Source: a virus
Direction: 5' to 3' (one strand)
IMG/VR virus record: IMGVR_UViG_3300034198_016214
Span: 1 to 22,980 of that record
DNA: 22,980 nt
Positions 1-6,331 of this stretch are shown one piece after another. The translations under genes and the position numbers were made by a program. Every line of letters starts with the position of its first letter. Position 1 is the stretch's first letter. Under the pieces are notes generated by a model. That model searched no databases, was not told where the DNA came from, and saw only the letters and a list, made by a program, of their open reading frames with translations.

Positions 1-666
1 CACGCCGAAAACCGCTTGCTGGACTTCGCCCCCAACCCCAGCCGGCCACTCTATACATTCTGGGACATCGGCGTGAGCGACTTCACATCCATCTGGCTCC
101 TGCAGCTCGACGGCCCCCGCGTCCTCTGGCTGAACTGGCACGAAAACGCCGGCCTATCCGGCGGCCACTATGCCGACGTCATCCGCCAATGGGAAGGCCA
201 CTACAACCGCCCCATCAACAGCCACTTTCTCCCCCACGATGCCGCCACCCGCGACAAATTCAGCGCGAAAACCTACGTCACCAGCTTGCAGGAAGCCGGT
301 TTGAAAAACATCGTCGTCGTCCCCCGCACCCCGGACAAATGGCACGGCATCAACCAGGTCCGCGACCTACTCCCCAATTCCTACTTTCACAAAACCCACA
401 CCAACACCAAACGCCACAAAGACGGCAAAGACTACCCCAGCGGCTTCGAATGCCTGGAAGGCTACTCACGCGGCATCTCCCGCGATGGCCTGCTTGTCAT
501 CGAGAGCGTCGTCCACGACCATTTCAGCCACACCGCCGATGCCGCCCGCACCTTCGGCGAAGCCTACCGCCTCGGCATGATCGACCCCAGCAGCACCGTC
601 GGCAGCTTCACCAACCCCACACGCCCCAAAATCATCCGCCCCGGCGGAATCGGAAACCGCAGATAA
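1..666 (+). CDS. Terminase large subunit, C-terminal part (5' truncated by window edge)
   Basis: The frame is open from base 1, so the gene starts upstream; only the last 221 residues are visible. The terminase large subunit is the ATP-driven motor and nuclease that cuts concatemeric DNA and packages it through the portal. The ATPase half is outside the window. What remains looks like the RNase H-fold nuclease domain: an early hydrophobic strand ending in TFWDIGVSDFTSIW, where the first Asp is the expected metal ligand, a central basic region, and a C-terminal HTADAARTFGEAYR resembling the conserved Asp-Ala-x-Arg helix that ends many TerL nuclease domains. A basic tail (RPKIIRPGGIGNRR) follows. 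The portal is about 2.3 kb downstream, farther than in most podoviruses because five accessory genes intervene. The assignment rests on motif resemblance and on the gene order. Confidence 0.85.
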   Translation, partial: HAENRLLDFAPNPSRPLYTFWDIGVSDFTSIWLLQLDGPRVLWLNWHENAGLSGGHYADVIRQWEGHYNRPINSHFLPHDAATRDKFSAKTYVTSLQEAGLKNIVVVPRTPDKWHGINQVRDLLPNSYFHKTHTNTKRHKDGKDYPSGFECLEGYSRGISRDGLLVIESVVHDHFSHTADAARTFGEAYRLGMIDPSSTVGSFTNPTRPKIIRPGGIGNRR

Positions 667-682
667 TCACCACCAAAACACA

Positions 683-1033
683 ATGACCATCACACTACCC
701 TGCTCGCCGCATGGCGGAAACCGCAAAAAAATGACCAACGCGGAGATTACAGCCATTTCCGTGCCGCTCATCAATCGGTGCAAAAAAATCACCGGCTACA
801 CGTTGGAGCAATTGCGCAACGCCAAACCGCCCGAAATCAAATTGCTACGCGCACGCATGGCCTTGGCCCATGTCATCCTTGCCGCCGGCGTGACCTGTAA
901 AAACGCCGCTGTCATCACCGGCACATCATACCACGCCGCCCACTGGTCCCAATGGCGCGCCCGTAGCTTATACGATTCCAACCAAGATTTCCGCGATTTG
1001 TGCAATGCAATTGCGAACACAAAAAATCCATGA
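683..1033 (+). CDS. Small helix-turn-helix-like protein (DnaA domain IV-like)
   Basis: A predicted 116-aa basic protein 16 nt after TerL. Residues about 50-112 resemble the C-terminal DNA-binding domain of DnaA: a helix RARMALAHVILAAGVT, a turn, then TGTSYHAAHWSQWRA in the place of the GGRDHSTV-type recognition helix, and a closing NQDFRDLCNAI helix. A role in DNA binding is inferred. A small terminase subunit is an alternative, because TerS proteins are small DNA-binding HTH proteins coded beside TerL, although usually upstream of it. There is no Shine-Dalgarno sequence at 683. An in-frame ATG at 731, after an A-run, would give a 100-aa protein lacking the low-complexity N-terminus and is a reasonable alternative start. 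The stop overlaps the next start as ATGA. Confidence 0.6.
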   Translation: MTITLPCSPHGGNRKKMTNAEITAISVPLINRCKKITGYTLEQLRNAKPPEIKLLRARMALAHVILAAGVTCKNAAVITGTSYHAAHWSQWRARSLYDSNQDFRDLCNAIANTKNP

Positions 1034-1263
1034 ACGAAGAACTTGAAAAACTGCGAATTTACGAGAAGCACCTAGAAACGGCCCGCAACGAAACTGAATC
1101 CGCCCGCAGAGTGGCAGAACTGCTATGGAACGAACTGAACATAATGACAAAGCGTTATGTCAGCCGCAACGCGCCTAAACCACCCAAACTACCGTGGAAC
1201 GCAAAAGAGCAGCCGCCGCCGAACGTCCAAGGCCAGACGACCCCAACGGCATCGAAGCCTTAA
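1030..1263 (+). CDS. Small coiled-coil protein of unknown function
   Basis: A predicted 77-aa protein whose ATG at 1030 overlaps the previous stop (ATGA), suggesting translational coupling; an in-frame ATG at 1000 inside the upstream gene is less likely. The first roughly 45 residues (MNEELEKLRIYEKHLETARN and onward) are charged and strongly helical with heptad-like Leu/Ala spacing, so a short coiled coil is likely. The remainder is Pro/Gln/Thr-rich (NAPKPPKLPW, QPPPNVQGQ) and probably disordered. No family is recognised. It could partner the upstream HTH-like protein, but nothing in the sequence shows that. Confidence 0.6.
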   Translation: MNEELEKLRIYEKHLETARNETESARRVAELLWNELNIMTKRYVSRNAPKPPKLPWNAKEQPPPNVQGQTTPTASKP

Positions 1264-1273
1264 ATATCCGCCC

Positions 1274-1621
1274 ATGAAAAATCTATCATCGAAGCCAAAA
1301 CGCACCGCAAACAAAAAAGCTAGTGGGGGTCGATCTGCGCCGACTTGTTCGCTTTCCATAGCGGTATGGGCTGGGGAGCTTGTGCCAGGTGGGGCGCGAC
1401 GACTGGCAGCGCTGATCTGCCGACATGGAGGAATCCCAAAACACGCATGGAAATGCCCCGTCTGTGGTGGTCAAATCCAGGCAGACGATGACGGCGGAGT
1501 CGTGAAAATGCAGTGGCGATATTCCATTGGCTGCAAGGATCAACAGTGCGCCTCCGTGTGGGGGCCAAGCGTTAAATCAGTCATCCGAATGTGGGTGTCT
1601 GAATGTGAAGCGAACGATTGA
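1274..1621 (+). CDS. Zinc-ribbon protein, Lar-like
   Basis: A predicted 115-aa protein starting at the ATG 10 nt after the previous stop; the longer in-frame extension back to 1157 overlaps the upstream gene and is basic low-complexity sequence, so it was rejected. Residues 59-66 read WKCPVCGG and residues 87-92 CKDQQC, giving a CxxC...CxxxxC pattern (C61, C64, C87, C92) that should bind one zinc. The following SVKSVIRMWVSECE resembles the short helix after the second Cys pair in Lar/restriction-alleviation zinc ribbons (typically Ala-x-x-x-Trp-Asn). Lar-family proteins modulate host type I restriction, but small phage zinc ribbons of this shape are diverse, so anti-restriction activity is only a possibility. 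The N-terminal 20 residues are Lys/Ser-rich. Base use is less C-biased than in the structural genes, suggesting separate acquisition. Confidence 0.65.
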   Translation: MKNLSSKPKRTANKKASGGRSAPTCSLSIAVWAGELVPGGARRLAALICRHGGIPKHAWKCPVCGGQIQADDDGGVVKMQWRYSIGCKDQQCASVWGPSVKSVIRMWVSECEAND

Positions 1622-1624
1622 CCT

Positions 1625-2446
1625 ATGGCACGGCGCGAACAGACATGGATTGCAGGTGACGGCTTATCGCCGTTGCCATCAGGTCCTTGTTGTGTGTCTT
1701 CGGTATGCAGGCTGTTCGTCGGCTTGCACCAACCGTCAGACGCTCAGCACTTCGATGCTGCATTCGTGTCTGTGAATCGCCTTAGAAAGCGCAAGTCTGA
1801 CTTCAAGGTCGGGGACTGGATCATGGACAGCGGAGCCTTCACGGAGATCGCAACCCATGGGAAATATCGCGAAAGCGTGGACGGCTACGTCGAACAAATC
1901 GAACGCTGGCGGAAGTGTGGAAACATGCTCGCCGCCGTCTCCCAGGACTACATGTGCGAAGCGTGGATACTGGAAAAGACCGGGCTGACCATCGCGGACC
2001 ATCAACGGCTCACAATCGAGCGATACGACGCGATCCAAGCGAAAACCTCGGTCTATATCATGCCCGTGCTACAAGGCTTCGACCCCGGCGACTACGTGGC
2101 ACACGTCCGCGCCTATGGCGACCGCCTGGCCTATGGAATGTGGGTGGGTGTCGGCTCGGTCTGCAAGCGCAACGGCGACCCCGGCGCGATCTATGACGTG
2201 CTCAGTGCGATCAAGGCCGAAAGGCCGGACCTGCGCTTGCACGGCTTCGGGCTGAAAACGACGGCGCTCGGCGACGGCGGTGTCTTCGATCTTCTCCACA
2301 CGGCGGACAGCATGGCGTGGAGCTTCGCAGCTCGCATGCAAGGCAGGAACGCGAACGACTATCGCGAGGCGAAAAACTTCGAGCGCCGCATTCTCGGACA
2401 GGAGCGGCAAGGACGCCTCTTCTTTCCACACAACAGCAAATTATAA
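1625..2446 (+). CDS. DpdA-like tRNA-guanine transglycosylase superfamily protein (7-deazaguanine DNA modification candidate)
   Basis: A predicted 273-aa protein. It carries landmarks of the TGT/DpdA TIM-barrel family: LFVGLHQPSD near residue 30, MDSGAF at 67-72 (the counterpart of the TGT DSGGFQ motif, with D68 as the expected catalytic Asp), MPVLQGF at 146-152 (compare the VQG loop of TGT), GVGSVCKRNG at 175-184 and ADSMAW at 227-232, where D228 is the candidate nucleophile. Bacterial Tgt swaps guanine for preQ1 in tRNA; DpdA enzymes do the equivalent on DNA, inserting 7-deazaguanines that protect phage DNA from restriction. The length fits phage DpdA types rather than full-length bacterial Tgt (about 370-380 aa). 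No preQ0 synthesis genes (queC, D, E or folE type) lie in the window, so the base would come from the host or from genes elsewhere. Start uncertain: a GTG at 1694 lies closer to the conserved domain. Confidence 0.8.
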   Translation: MARREQTWIAGDGLSPLPSGPCCVSSVCRLFVGLHQPSDAQHFDAAFVSVNRLRKRKSDFKVGDWIMDSGAFTEIATHGKYRESVDGYVEQIERWRKCGNMLAAVSQDYMCEAWILEKTGLTIADHQRLTIERYDAIQAKTSVYIMPVLQGFDPGDYVAHVRAYGDRLAYGMWVGVGSVCKRNGDPGAIYDVLSAIKAERPDLRLHGFGLKTTALGDGGVFDLLHTADSMAWSFAARMQGRNANDYREAKNFERRILGQERQGRLFFPHNSKL

Positions 2447-2470
2447 CACCCCAGCGTTCAATAATCACCC

Positions 2471-2872
2471 ATGACCCCCCGAGAATCCGCCCGCCGCGCC
2501 TGGGAATCCGATTGCACCGCGTCCTTTGATCGCGCGGAAATGCTTTGCCTGCTTCACGGCACCGTCATTTCCACCCCCCGGCTTTACATCATGGCCGCAT
2601 TTTTCCCTCTGAACACCCCCCATCACATCCTCAACTCGATTTCACGACAACACCGCCACATGACAACCACCGGCCCATTGTGTCATGTTTGGCTCGCTGC
2701 AGGGAAATTGCCGGAACTTCTCGCCTTACTCGCGGATTTCCCGTGCATTTCCCACATTTCATTTCAAAAACGAGGCTATGAAATAATCACCCTACCAATC
2801 CACCGACTCCATGGGAAAAGGACCAAAACCACCACCACCACCGCCCCCGCCGGTGACCTCGACGAATATTGA
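2471..2872 (+). CDS. Conserved-looking hypothetical protein upstream of the portal cluster
   Basis: A predicted 133-aa protein, 24 nt after the DpdA-like gene. No family can be named. Its middle has the texture of a folded domain: MLCLLHGTVISTPRLYIMAAFFPL, then CHVWLAAGKLPELLALLADFP and ISFQKRGYEIITLPIHRLHGK, with hydrophobic strands and a Trp-Leu-Ala-Ala-Gly segment. I recall similar small proteins upstream of portals in podovirus-like genomes, but cannot verify this. The last 62 nt overlap the next gene in another frame; in that stretch the protein is Thr-rich (KRTKTTTTTAPAG) because it reads the proline run of its neighbour, so the C-terminus may be unconstrained. The first copy of the 25-nt repeat motif lies inside the gene. 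Confidence 0.6.
   Translation: MTPRESARRAWESDCTASFDRAEMLCLLHGTVISTPRLYIMAAFFPLNTPHHILNSISRQHRHMTTTGPLCHVWLAAGKLPELLALLADFPCISHISFQKRGYEIITLPIHRLHGKRTKTTTTTAPAGDLDEY
2641..2665 (+). promoter_or_regulatory. 25-nt repeated motif, copy 1 (candidate phage control element)
   Basis: The copy begins TTCACGACAA, has C at position 13 and G at position 15, and ends CACATGACA at positions 17-25. The same 21 invariant positions recur at 6267 and 21839, all on the + strand. It sits 170 nt before the start of the small Pro-rich gene that opens the portal cluster, inside the preceding coding sequence. A promoter for a phage RNA polymerase is the favoured reading from size, orientation and placement; this is inference. 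The last 8 bases also form the left arm of a hairpin. Confidence 0.55.
2658..2688 (+). other. Perfect 8-bp inverted repeat overlapping motif copy 1
   Basis: ACATGACA at 2658-2665 pairs with TGTCATGT at 2681-2688 across a 15-nt loop. Only three T residues follow, so it is a poor intrinsic terminator. It may be an operator-like dyad, an RNA hairpin near the 5' end of a transcript started at the motif, or coincidence within a coding region. Confidence 0.4.
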
Positions 2873-2984
2873 CAAAGCATTCGCAGAGGACCAGCAGAAG
2901 CGCAAACAGCGCCAGCGGTATTCGTATTCCGATACCATCCTCGCCGCGCCCGCCACCCCCGTCGCAAAAGAAACCCTCGGGTAA
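2811..2984 (+). CDS. Small Pro-rich pre-portal protein (57 aa)
   Basis: A 57-aa protein beginning MGKGPK followed by eight prolines, then a charged helix (KAFAEDQQKRKQRQR) and a tail SYSDTILAAPATPVAKETLG. Many podovirus genomes code a short protein of this layout directly before the portal: a Gly/Lys/Pro start, a basic helix, a Ser/Thr-Ile-Leu element and a Leu-Gly end. Its role is unknown; a virion or connector accessory role is plausible. The stop and the portal start share bases as taATG, so the two are probably translationally coupled. It overlaps the end of the upstream 133-aa gene by 62 nt. It is short enough to be missed by gene callers with a 60-codon cutoff. Confidence 0.8.
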   Translation: MGKGPKPPPPPPPPVTSTNIDKAFAEDQQKRKQRQRYSYSDTILAAPATPVAKETLG

Positions 2985-4636
2985 TGCAGGACGACCTCAC
3001 AAAGCAAGTTCTCGCGGAAGTCACTTCGCTGGAAGCCGATCGCCAGTTATTTGACAGCCTATGGCAAGACCTCGCCAAAGTCTGCATGCCGCGAAAACAA
3101 GTCACCCGGAAAAGCAACAGCATACCTGATACAACCGACATCGAGGAACAGCTTGACGTTACCGCCCAACAGTCAAACCAAACCCTCGCCGCCGGGCAAA
3201 TGGCCCACATCACCCCCATGGGCGGCGCGGAATGGTTTCGCCTGGAACCACCGCACAAACTCGCCAACGTCCCCGCCGCAGTCCGCTGGTATTCGGAGCT
3301 TTCCGTAACCATCGCCCGCGCCCTGGCAAACAGCAATTTCTACAACGAAGCGCACGAACACTACCTTGACCGCGGAGCTTTCGGCATTGCCGCCATGGAA
3401 GTCACCGCAGGGCCCGGCGGCATGGGCGTGCATTTCCGCAGCTTCCACATCGGCACCTACTCAGTCGCAGAGGATGAATTCGGCAAAGTCAACCGCATCG
3501 CCCGCCGCTACAAGATCACCGCGCAACAAGCCGTCGGATTCTTCGGACCCGATGCCAACCTTCCCGATCCGATCCGCAAAGCATTCGACAACGGCACCAC
3601 CGAGAAATTCGAATTCGTTCAATACATCCGCCCCAACAAAGATTACAACCCGCAAAACATCTTTTCCAAAAAGTTCGAGAGCTTCGATCTCGCTATGGGC
3701 GGGAAAAACCAGCTCATCCGCAAAACCGGCTTTCACGATTTTCCATGCGCCGTCTCCCGTTGGCAAAAATGGGGCGAGGAATCCCCCTACGGCTGGTCCC
3801 CCGCGCTTTACGCCCTGCCCCCTGCTCGACAAGCCAATCACCTGGAAACCCTGGGCGACCTTTTGGCCGAGAATGCCGCCTTCCCCCGCATGCTCCTGCC
3901 CAGCAGCATGAAAGGAGAAATTGACCTTCGCCCCGGCGGCGCATCGTATTATGACGTTGCCATGGGAGCCGCCGAAATGCCCCGCGAATGGCTCACCCAA
4001 GGCCGCTATGACATCCTCGAAGCCCGCCTTGACCGCAAGAAACAAGCCATCGAAGCCGCATTTTTCGTGCAGCTTTTCGAATTGATCACCGAGAAACAAA
4101 AATCCATGACCGCCTACGAAGTCTCGCAGTTGGTCAGCGAGAAAGGCGCATTGTTTCACCCCATCTTTGTCCGCGCCGTAGTGGAGTTTCTTACCCCCAT
4201 CATTCTCCGCGTGTATTCCTTGCTTGCCCGGCAGCCCGGTGCCTTGCCCCCACCACCGCCGGAAGTCATCATGCAAGGCCCCAGCGGCCCGGAGCTTCCC
4301 GACCCGGAAGTCACCTACATTTCCCCGCTGGCCCTCGCCATCACCCAGAATCAAGTCAACGGCCTGCCAAACGTCCTGCAACAGCTTGCCCTCATTGGCC
4401 AGATTGACCCCACGGTTTATGATTCTGTCGCCACCGAGGAAATTTACCCCACCCTCGCCCGCGCCAGTGGCCTGCCGGAAAAACTCATCCGCACCCCGGA
4501 AACCGTTGCCAACATCCAACAAAGCCGCGCCCAAGCCCAGCAAATGGCCCAGGCCGAGCAACTCGCCGGCGCCGCCGGAAAACTAGGCGGTGCCGAAGGT
4601 ATCGATAAACTTTCGCAAATGCTCCCACAACAGTGA
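2984..4636 (+). CDS. Portal protein (T7 gp8-type head-to-tail connector)
   Basis: A predicted 550-aa protein, close to the 536 aa of T7 gp8. The dodecameric portal forms the DNA entry channel, nucleates head assembly with the scaffold and docks the tail tube. Features matching the podovirus connector family: an N-terminal helix with LFDSLWQDLAKVCMPR; HIGTYSVAEDEFGKVNRIAR near residues 155-175 followed by YKITAQQAVGFFG; SPYGWSPALYALPPARQANHLE near 265-285; a C-terminal MTAYEVSQLVSEKGALFHP segment near 370-390 followed by VEFLTPIILRVYSLL and a Pro run (LPPPPPE). The last 50 residues are Ala/Gln-rich helix, as expected for the crown region. The start overlaps the upstream stop (taATG) and the end overlaps the next start (gTGA). 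No Shine-Dalgarno sequence is present. Confidence 0.95.
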   Translation: MQDDLTKQVLAEVTSLEADRQLFDSLWQDLAKVCMPRKQVTRKSNSIPDTTDIEEQLDVTAQQSNQTLAAGQMAHITPMGGAEWFRLEPPHKLANVPAAVRWYSELSVTIARALANSNFYNEAHEHYLDRGAFGIAAMEVTAGPGGMGVHFRSFHIGTYSVAEDEFGKVNRIARRYKITAQQAVGFFGPDANLPDPIRKAFDNGTTEKFEFVQYIRPNKDYNPQNIFSKKFESFDLAMGGKNQLIRKTGFHDFPCAVSRWQKWGEESPYGWSPALYALPPARQANHLETLGDLLAENAAFPRMLLPSSMKGEIDLRPGGASYYDVAMGAAEMPREWLTQGRYDILEARLDRKKQAIEAAFFVQLFELITEKQKSMTAYEVSQLVSEKGALFHPIFVRAVVEFLTPIILRVYSLLARQPGALPPPPPEVIMQGPSGPELPDPEVTYISPLALAITQNQVNGLPNVLQQLALIGQIDPTVYDSVATEEIYPTLARASGLPEKLIRTPETVANIQQSRAQAQQMAQAEQLAGAAGKLGGAEGIDKLSQMLPQQ

Positions 4637-4881
4637 CCAAAGCAGAACAAGCCGCACGCGATTTGCAGGAAGCCTACCGGCACATTTTCGCCGGTCCCCA
4701 TGGCGATCTTGTCAAAGCCGACCTCCGCGCCAAGTTCCGCCTCGATGCCCCATGTTTCATCGTTGGCAGCGAGTCATGGCAACCCGCATTCCGCGACGGC
4801 GCAAAGTCCGTGATACACTACATTTTTGAGCAAATAGAATCTATTCCAAACGAACAACAAACACCGACCATCATCAAATGA
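4633..4881 (+). CDS. Bbp19-like small phage protein
   Basis: A predicted 82-aa protein with a GTG start overlapping the portal stop (gTGA). It contains LQEAYRHIFAGPHGDLVKADLRAKF, the Tyr-x-x-x-Phe...Gly...Val-x-x-Asp-Leu pattern of the small family typified by Bordetella phage Bbp19, followed by a GSESWQPAFRDGAKSVIHYI segment in the place of the family's Gly-Arg-Arg-x-Val helix. These proteins occur immediately after the portal in several podovirus-like genomes; their function is unsettled. The end overlaps the next gene as ATGA. The assignment is by motif memory and order only. Confidence 0.7.
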   Translation: MTKAEQAARDLQEAYRHIFAGPHGDLVKADLRAKFRLDAPCFIVGSESWQPAFRDGAKSVIHYIFEQIESIPNEQQTPTIIK

Positions 4882-5324
4882 CCATTTCATTTACACCCAA
4901 CAGCGCGGGTTACTTAGTCAGGCAAGAGCTTGAAGGAAAAAAAAAATCAATCGGCAATTTCATCCCCGGCCCCGAGGAAGGCACATGGATTTTCCAGCCA
5001 AAGCCCGGCATCACCCTGGCCGAAACCGCCATGGAAACCGTGGACGAAAAATTCATCGCCTACCTGGAACGCCAGAACCACACCACCCCCAAAGAATCCC
5101 CCGGCGATGGCGCAGCCACCCCGCCACCGCGCCCCGATCAAGACCCCGCTTTGGGTGCCATGGGTGATGAATTCATGAAGTGGGCCGCCCTCTACATGCC
5201 CGATGAAGAATTCACCATGCATTACGGCTACTTGTGGGCGCGGAAATCCTTTCGCAACAACTTTGCCAAAGACCCCGCTTTCATCGACCGCTGCACCAAC
5301 TCATTTCCGCCCGATTGCATCTGA
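4878..5324 (+). CDS. Hypothetical protein between portal and scaffold
   Basis: A predicted 148-aa protein overlapping the previous stop (ATGA). The N-terminus (ISFTPNSAGYLVRQELEGKKKSIGNFI) looks like a short beta-rich fold; the middle (residues about 65-95) is Pro/Asp-rich and probably flexible; the C-terminal part FMKWAALYMPDEEFTMHYGYLWARKSFRNN is aromatic and helical. No family is recognised. The position suggests a head-assembly accessory role. A run of ten A residues at 4937-4946 codes Lys-Lys-Lys and could allow slippage or hide a sequencing indel; the zero frame continues cleanly through it. Confidence 0.7.
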   Translation: MTISFTPNSAGYLVRQELEGKKKSIGNFIPGPEEGTWIFQPKPGITLAETAMETVDEKFIAYLERQNHTTPKESPGDGAATPPPRPDQDPALGAMGDEFMKWAALYMPDEEFTMHYGYLWARKSFRNNFAKDPAFIDRCTNSFPPDCI

Positions 5325-5330
5325 TTCAAA

Positions 5331-5349
5331 TCACTGATCACTGATCACT
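5331..5349 (+). repeat. Short tandem repeat TCACTGA
   Basis: Two full copies of TCACTGA plus a partial third (TCACT) fill the middle of the 47-nt gap before the scaffold gene, creating two overlapping TGATCA palindromes. A related string, CACTGATCACTG, occurs inside the giant gene near 18365. No function is visible; it may be a binding site or simple-sequence drift. Confidence 0.6.
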
Positions 5350-5371
5350 TCACACTAGCCACTTAATCCCC

Positions 5372-6250
5372 ATGCCCGACCTCCTCGACACTCCACCCGC
5401 AGTACCAGCCCCCGCAACCCCCGCGGCCACACCAGCAACCTTGCTCGATGCCCCCGCATCCAACACCCCAGCCCCCGCGCCGACCGACTGGAAAAAAGAC
5501 CTCCCAGATGGCTGGATTTCCGCCCTGGGCGATAACTTCGCTCCCCACGCGGAAGCCCTGAAAAACTTCAAGTCGGTGGACGACCTCGCCAAAAGCTATT
5601 TGCATTTCCGCAAGACCGGCCCCGCCTACCCCACCGAGGACAGCACCCCGCAGGACATCGAGCGATTCCGCGTTCTTGCCAACGTCCCCGCCACCCCGGA
5701 AGGCTACGGCCTCACCAAACCGGAGAACCTACCCGCCGGTGCCGAGTGGGATGAATCCATTGCCGCGGAGATTGCCGCCGTCGCCCACAAACACCACGTA
5801 CCCGCCCCGGCCTTGAAAGCCCTGGCCGATGCCCAACTTGCCGCCGAGAACCGCCGCGCGGAAGCCTACGCCAAGGAACAAGTCGCCGCACAGGAAAAAC
5901 TCCGCGCCGAACTCACCGGCCTTCTTGGCACCGGCGAGACATGGACGCTCAACGCCGGCAACATCCGCCACACCATCGGCACACTGGCGGAAAAGGCCAA
6001 CATCGATCCCCAAGACCCCGGTATCATTGCCCTATTCAGCAACGGCCCCGCCCTGAAAATTTTTCACCAGATTTCCCAGATGATGAACGAGGACGGCGCA
6101 CGCCGCCCCACTGGCTACGGCGATCTTCGCAACGACCGCCAACGCGCCCAAGACATCATGGACGGCAAAGACCCCGAATGGGGATCCAAATACAAAGCCG
6201 GCGACAAAGAAGCCATCGCCCGCGTCGCCCGCTTGCTGCAAAGCAAGTAA
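5372..6250 (+). CDS. Scaffolding / head assembly protein
   Basis: A predicted 292-aa protein, close to the 307 aa of T7 gp9. Scaffolds guide capsid protein into procapsids and then leave. The first 45 residues are almost only Ala, Pro and Thr and probably disordered. After DWKKDLPDGWISALGD comes a domain common in phage scaffold-position proteins (LKNFKSVDDLAKSYLHFRK, then a Pro-rich ANVPATPEGYGLTKPENLP near residues 105-125), a long charged Ala-rich helix (about 130-200) that fits the elongated scaffold shape, and a C-terminal MMNEDGARRP...DPEWGSKYKAGDKEAIARVARLLQ. It lies directly before the major capsid gene, and a strong terminator follows its stop. No Shine-Dalgarno sequence is seen at the ATG. 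The exact family is not certain; the role is inferred from order, size and composition. Confidence 0.85.
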   Translation: MPDLLDTPPAVPAPATPAATPATLLDAPASNTPAPAPTDWKKDLPDGWISALGDNFAPHAEALKNFKSVDDLAKSYLHFRKTGPAYPTEDSTPQDIERFRVLANVPATPEGYGLTKPENLPAGAEWDESIAAEIAAVAHKHHVPAPALKALADAQLAAENRRAEAYAKEQVAAQEKLRAELTGLLGTGETWTLNAGNIRHTIGTLAEKANIDPQDPGIIALFSNGPALKIFHQISQMMNEDGARRPTGYGDLRNDRQRAQDIMDGKDPEWGSKYKAGDKEAIARVARLLQSK

Positions 6251-6266
6251 TTCGTAGCAAAAACAT

Positions 6267-6291
6267 TTCACGACAATCCCGCCACATGACA
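6267..6291 (+). promoter_or_regulatory. 25-nt repeated motif, copy 2, upstream of the capsid unit
   Basis: The same 21 invariant positions as the copies at 2641 and 21839: TTCACGACAA first, C at 13, G at 15, CACATGACA last. It is intergenic, 16 nt after the scaffold stop and 210 nt before the capsid start. Its variable positions are those that make the left arm of the overlapping terminator hairpin pair perfectly. A promoter reading predicts that read-through from scaffold ends here while new capsid transcripts begin here. Confidence 0.6.
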
Positions 6292-6306
6292 AGTGGCGGG
6301 ATTTTT
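6275..6306 (+). terminator. Intrinsic terminator after the scaffold gene
   Basis: A perfect 11-bp stem (6275-6285 with 6293-6303; arms AATCCCGCCAC and GTGGCGGGATT), a 7-nt loop and a T-run reaching 6306. It is placed 24 nt after the scaffold stop codon. It overlaps repeat motif copy 2. The hairpin may alternatively act as a 5' stabilising structure for a transcript that begins in the motif. Confidence 0.85.
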
Positions 6307-6331
6307 GCAATTATGCCCCCGTTCGTCATTC

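Noticed and set aside
2658-2688. Hairpin as an intrinsic terminator
   Set aside because: The 8-bp stem has a 15-nt loop and only three T residues after it; too weak to call as a terminator.
3461-4561. Long antisense open frame (366 codons) opposite the portal gene
   Set aside because: It mirrors a clearly recognisable portal gene; C-rich third positions on the + strand open antisense frames. The protein is Gly/Val/Phe-rich and family-free.
4930-5178. Alternate-frame product reached by slippage at the A10 run
   Set aside because: The alternative frame is Pro/Lys/Trp-rich shadow sequence and the zero frame is intact.
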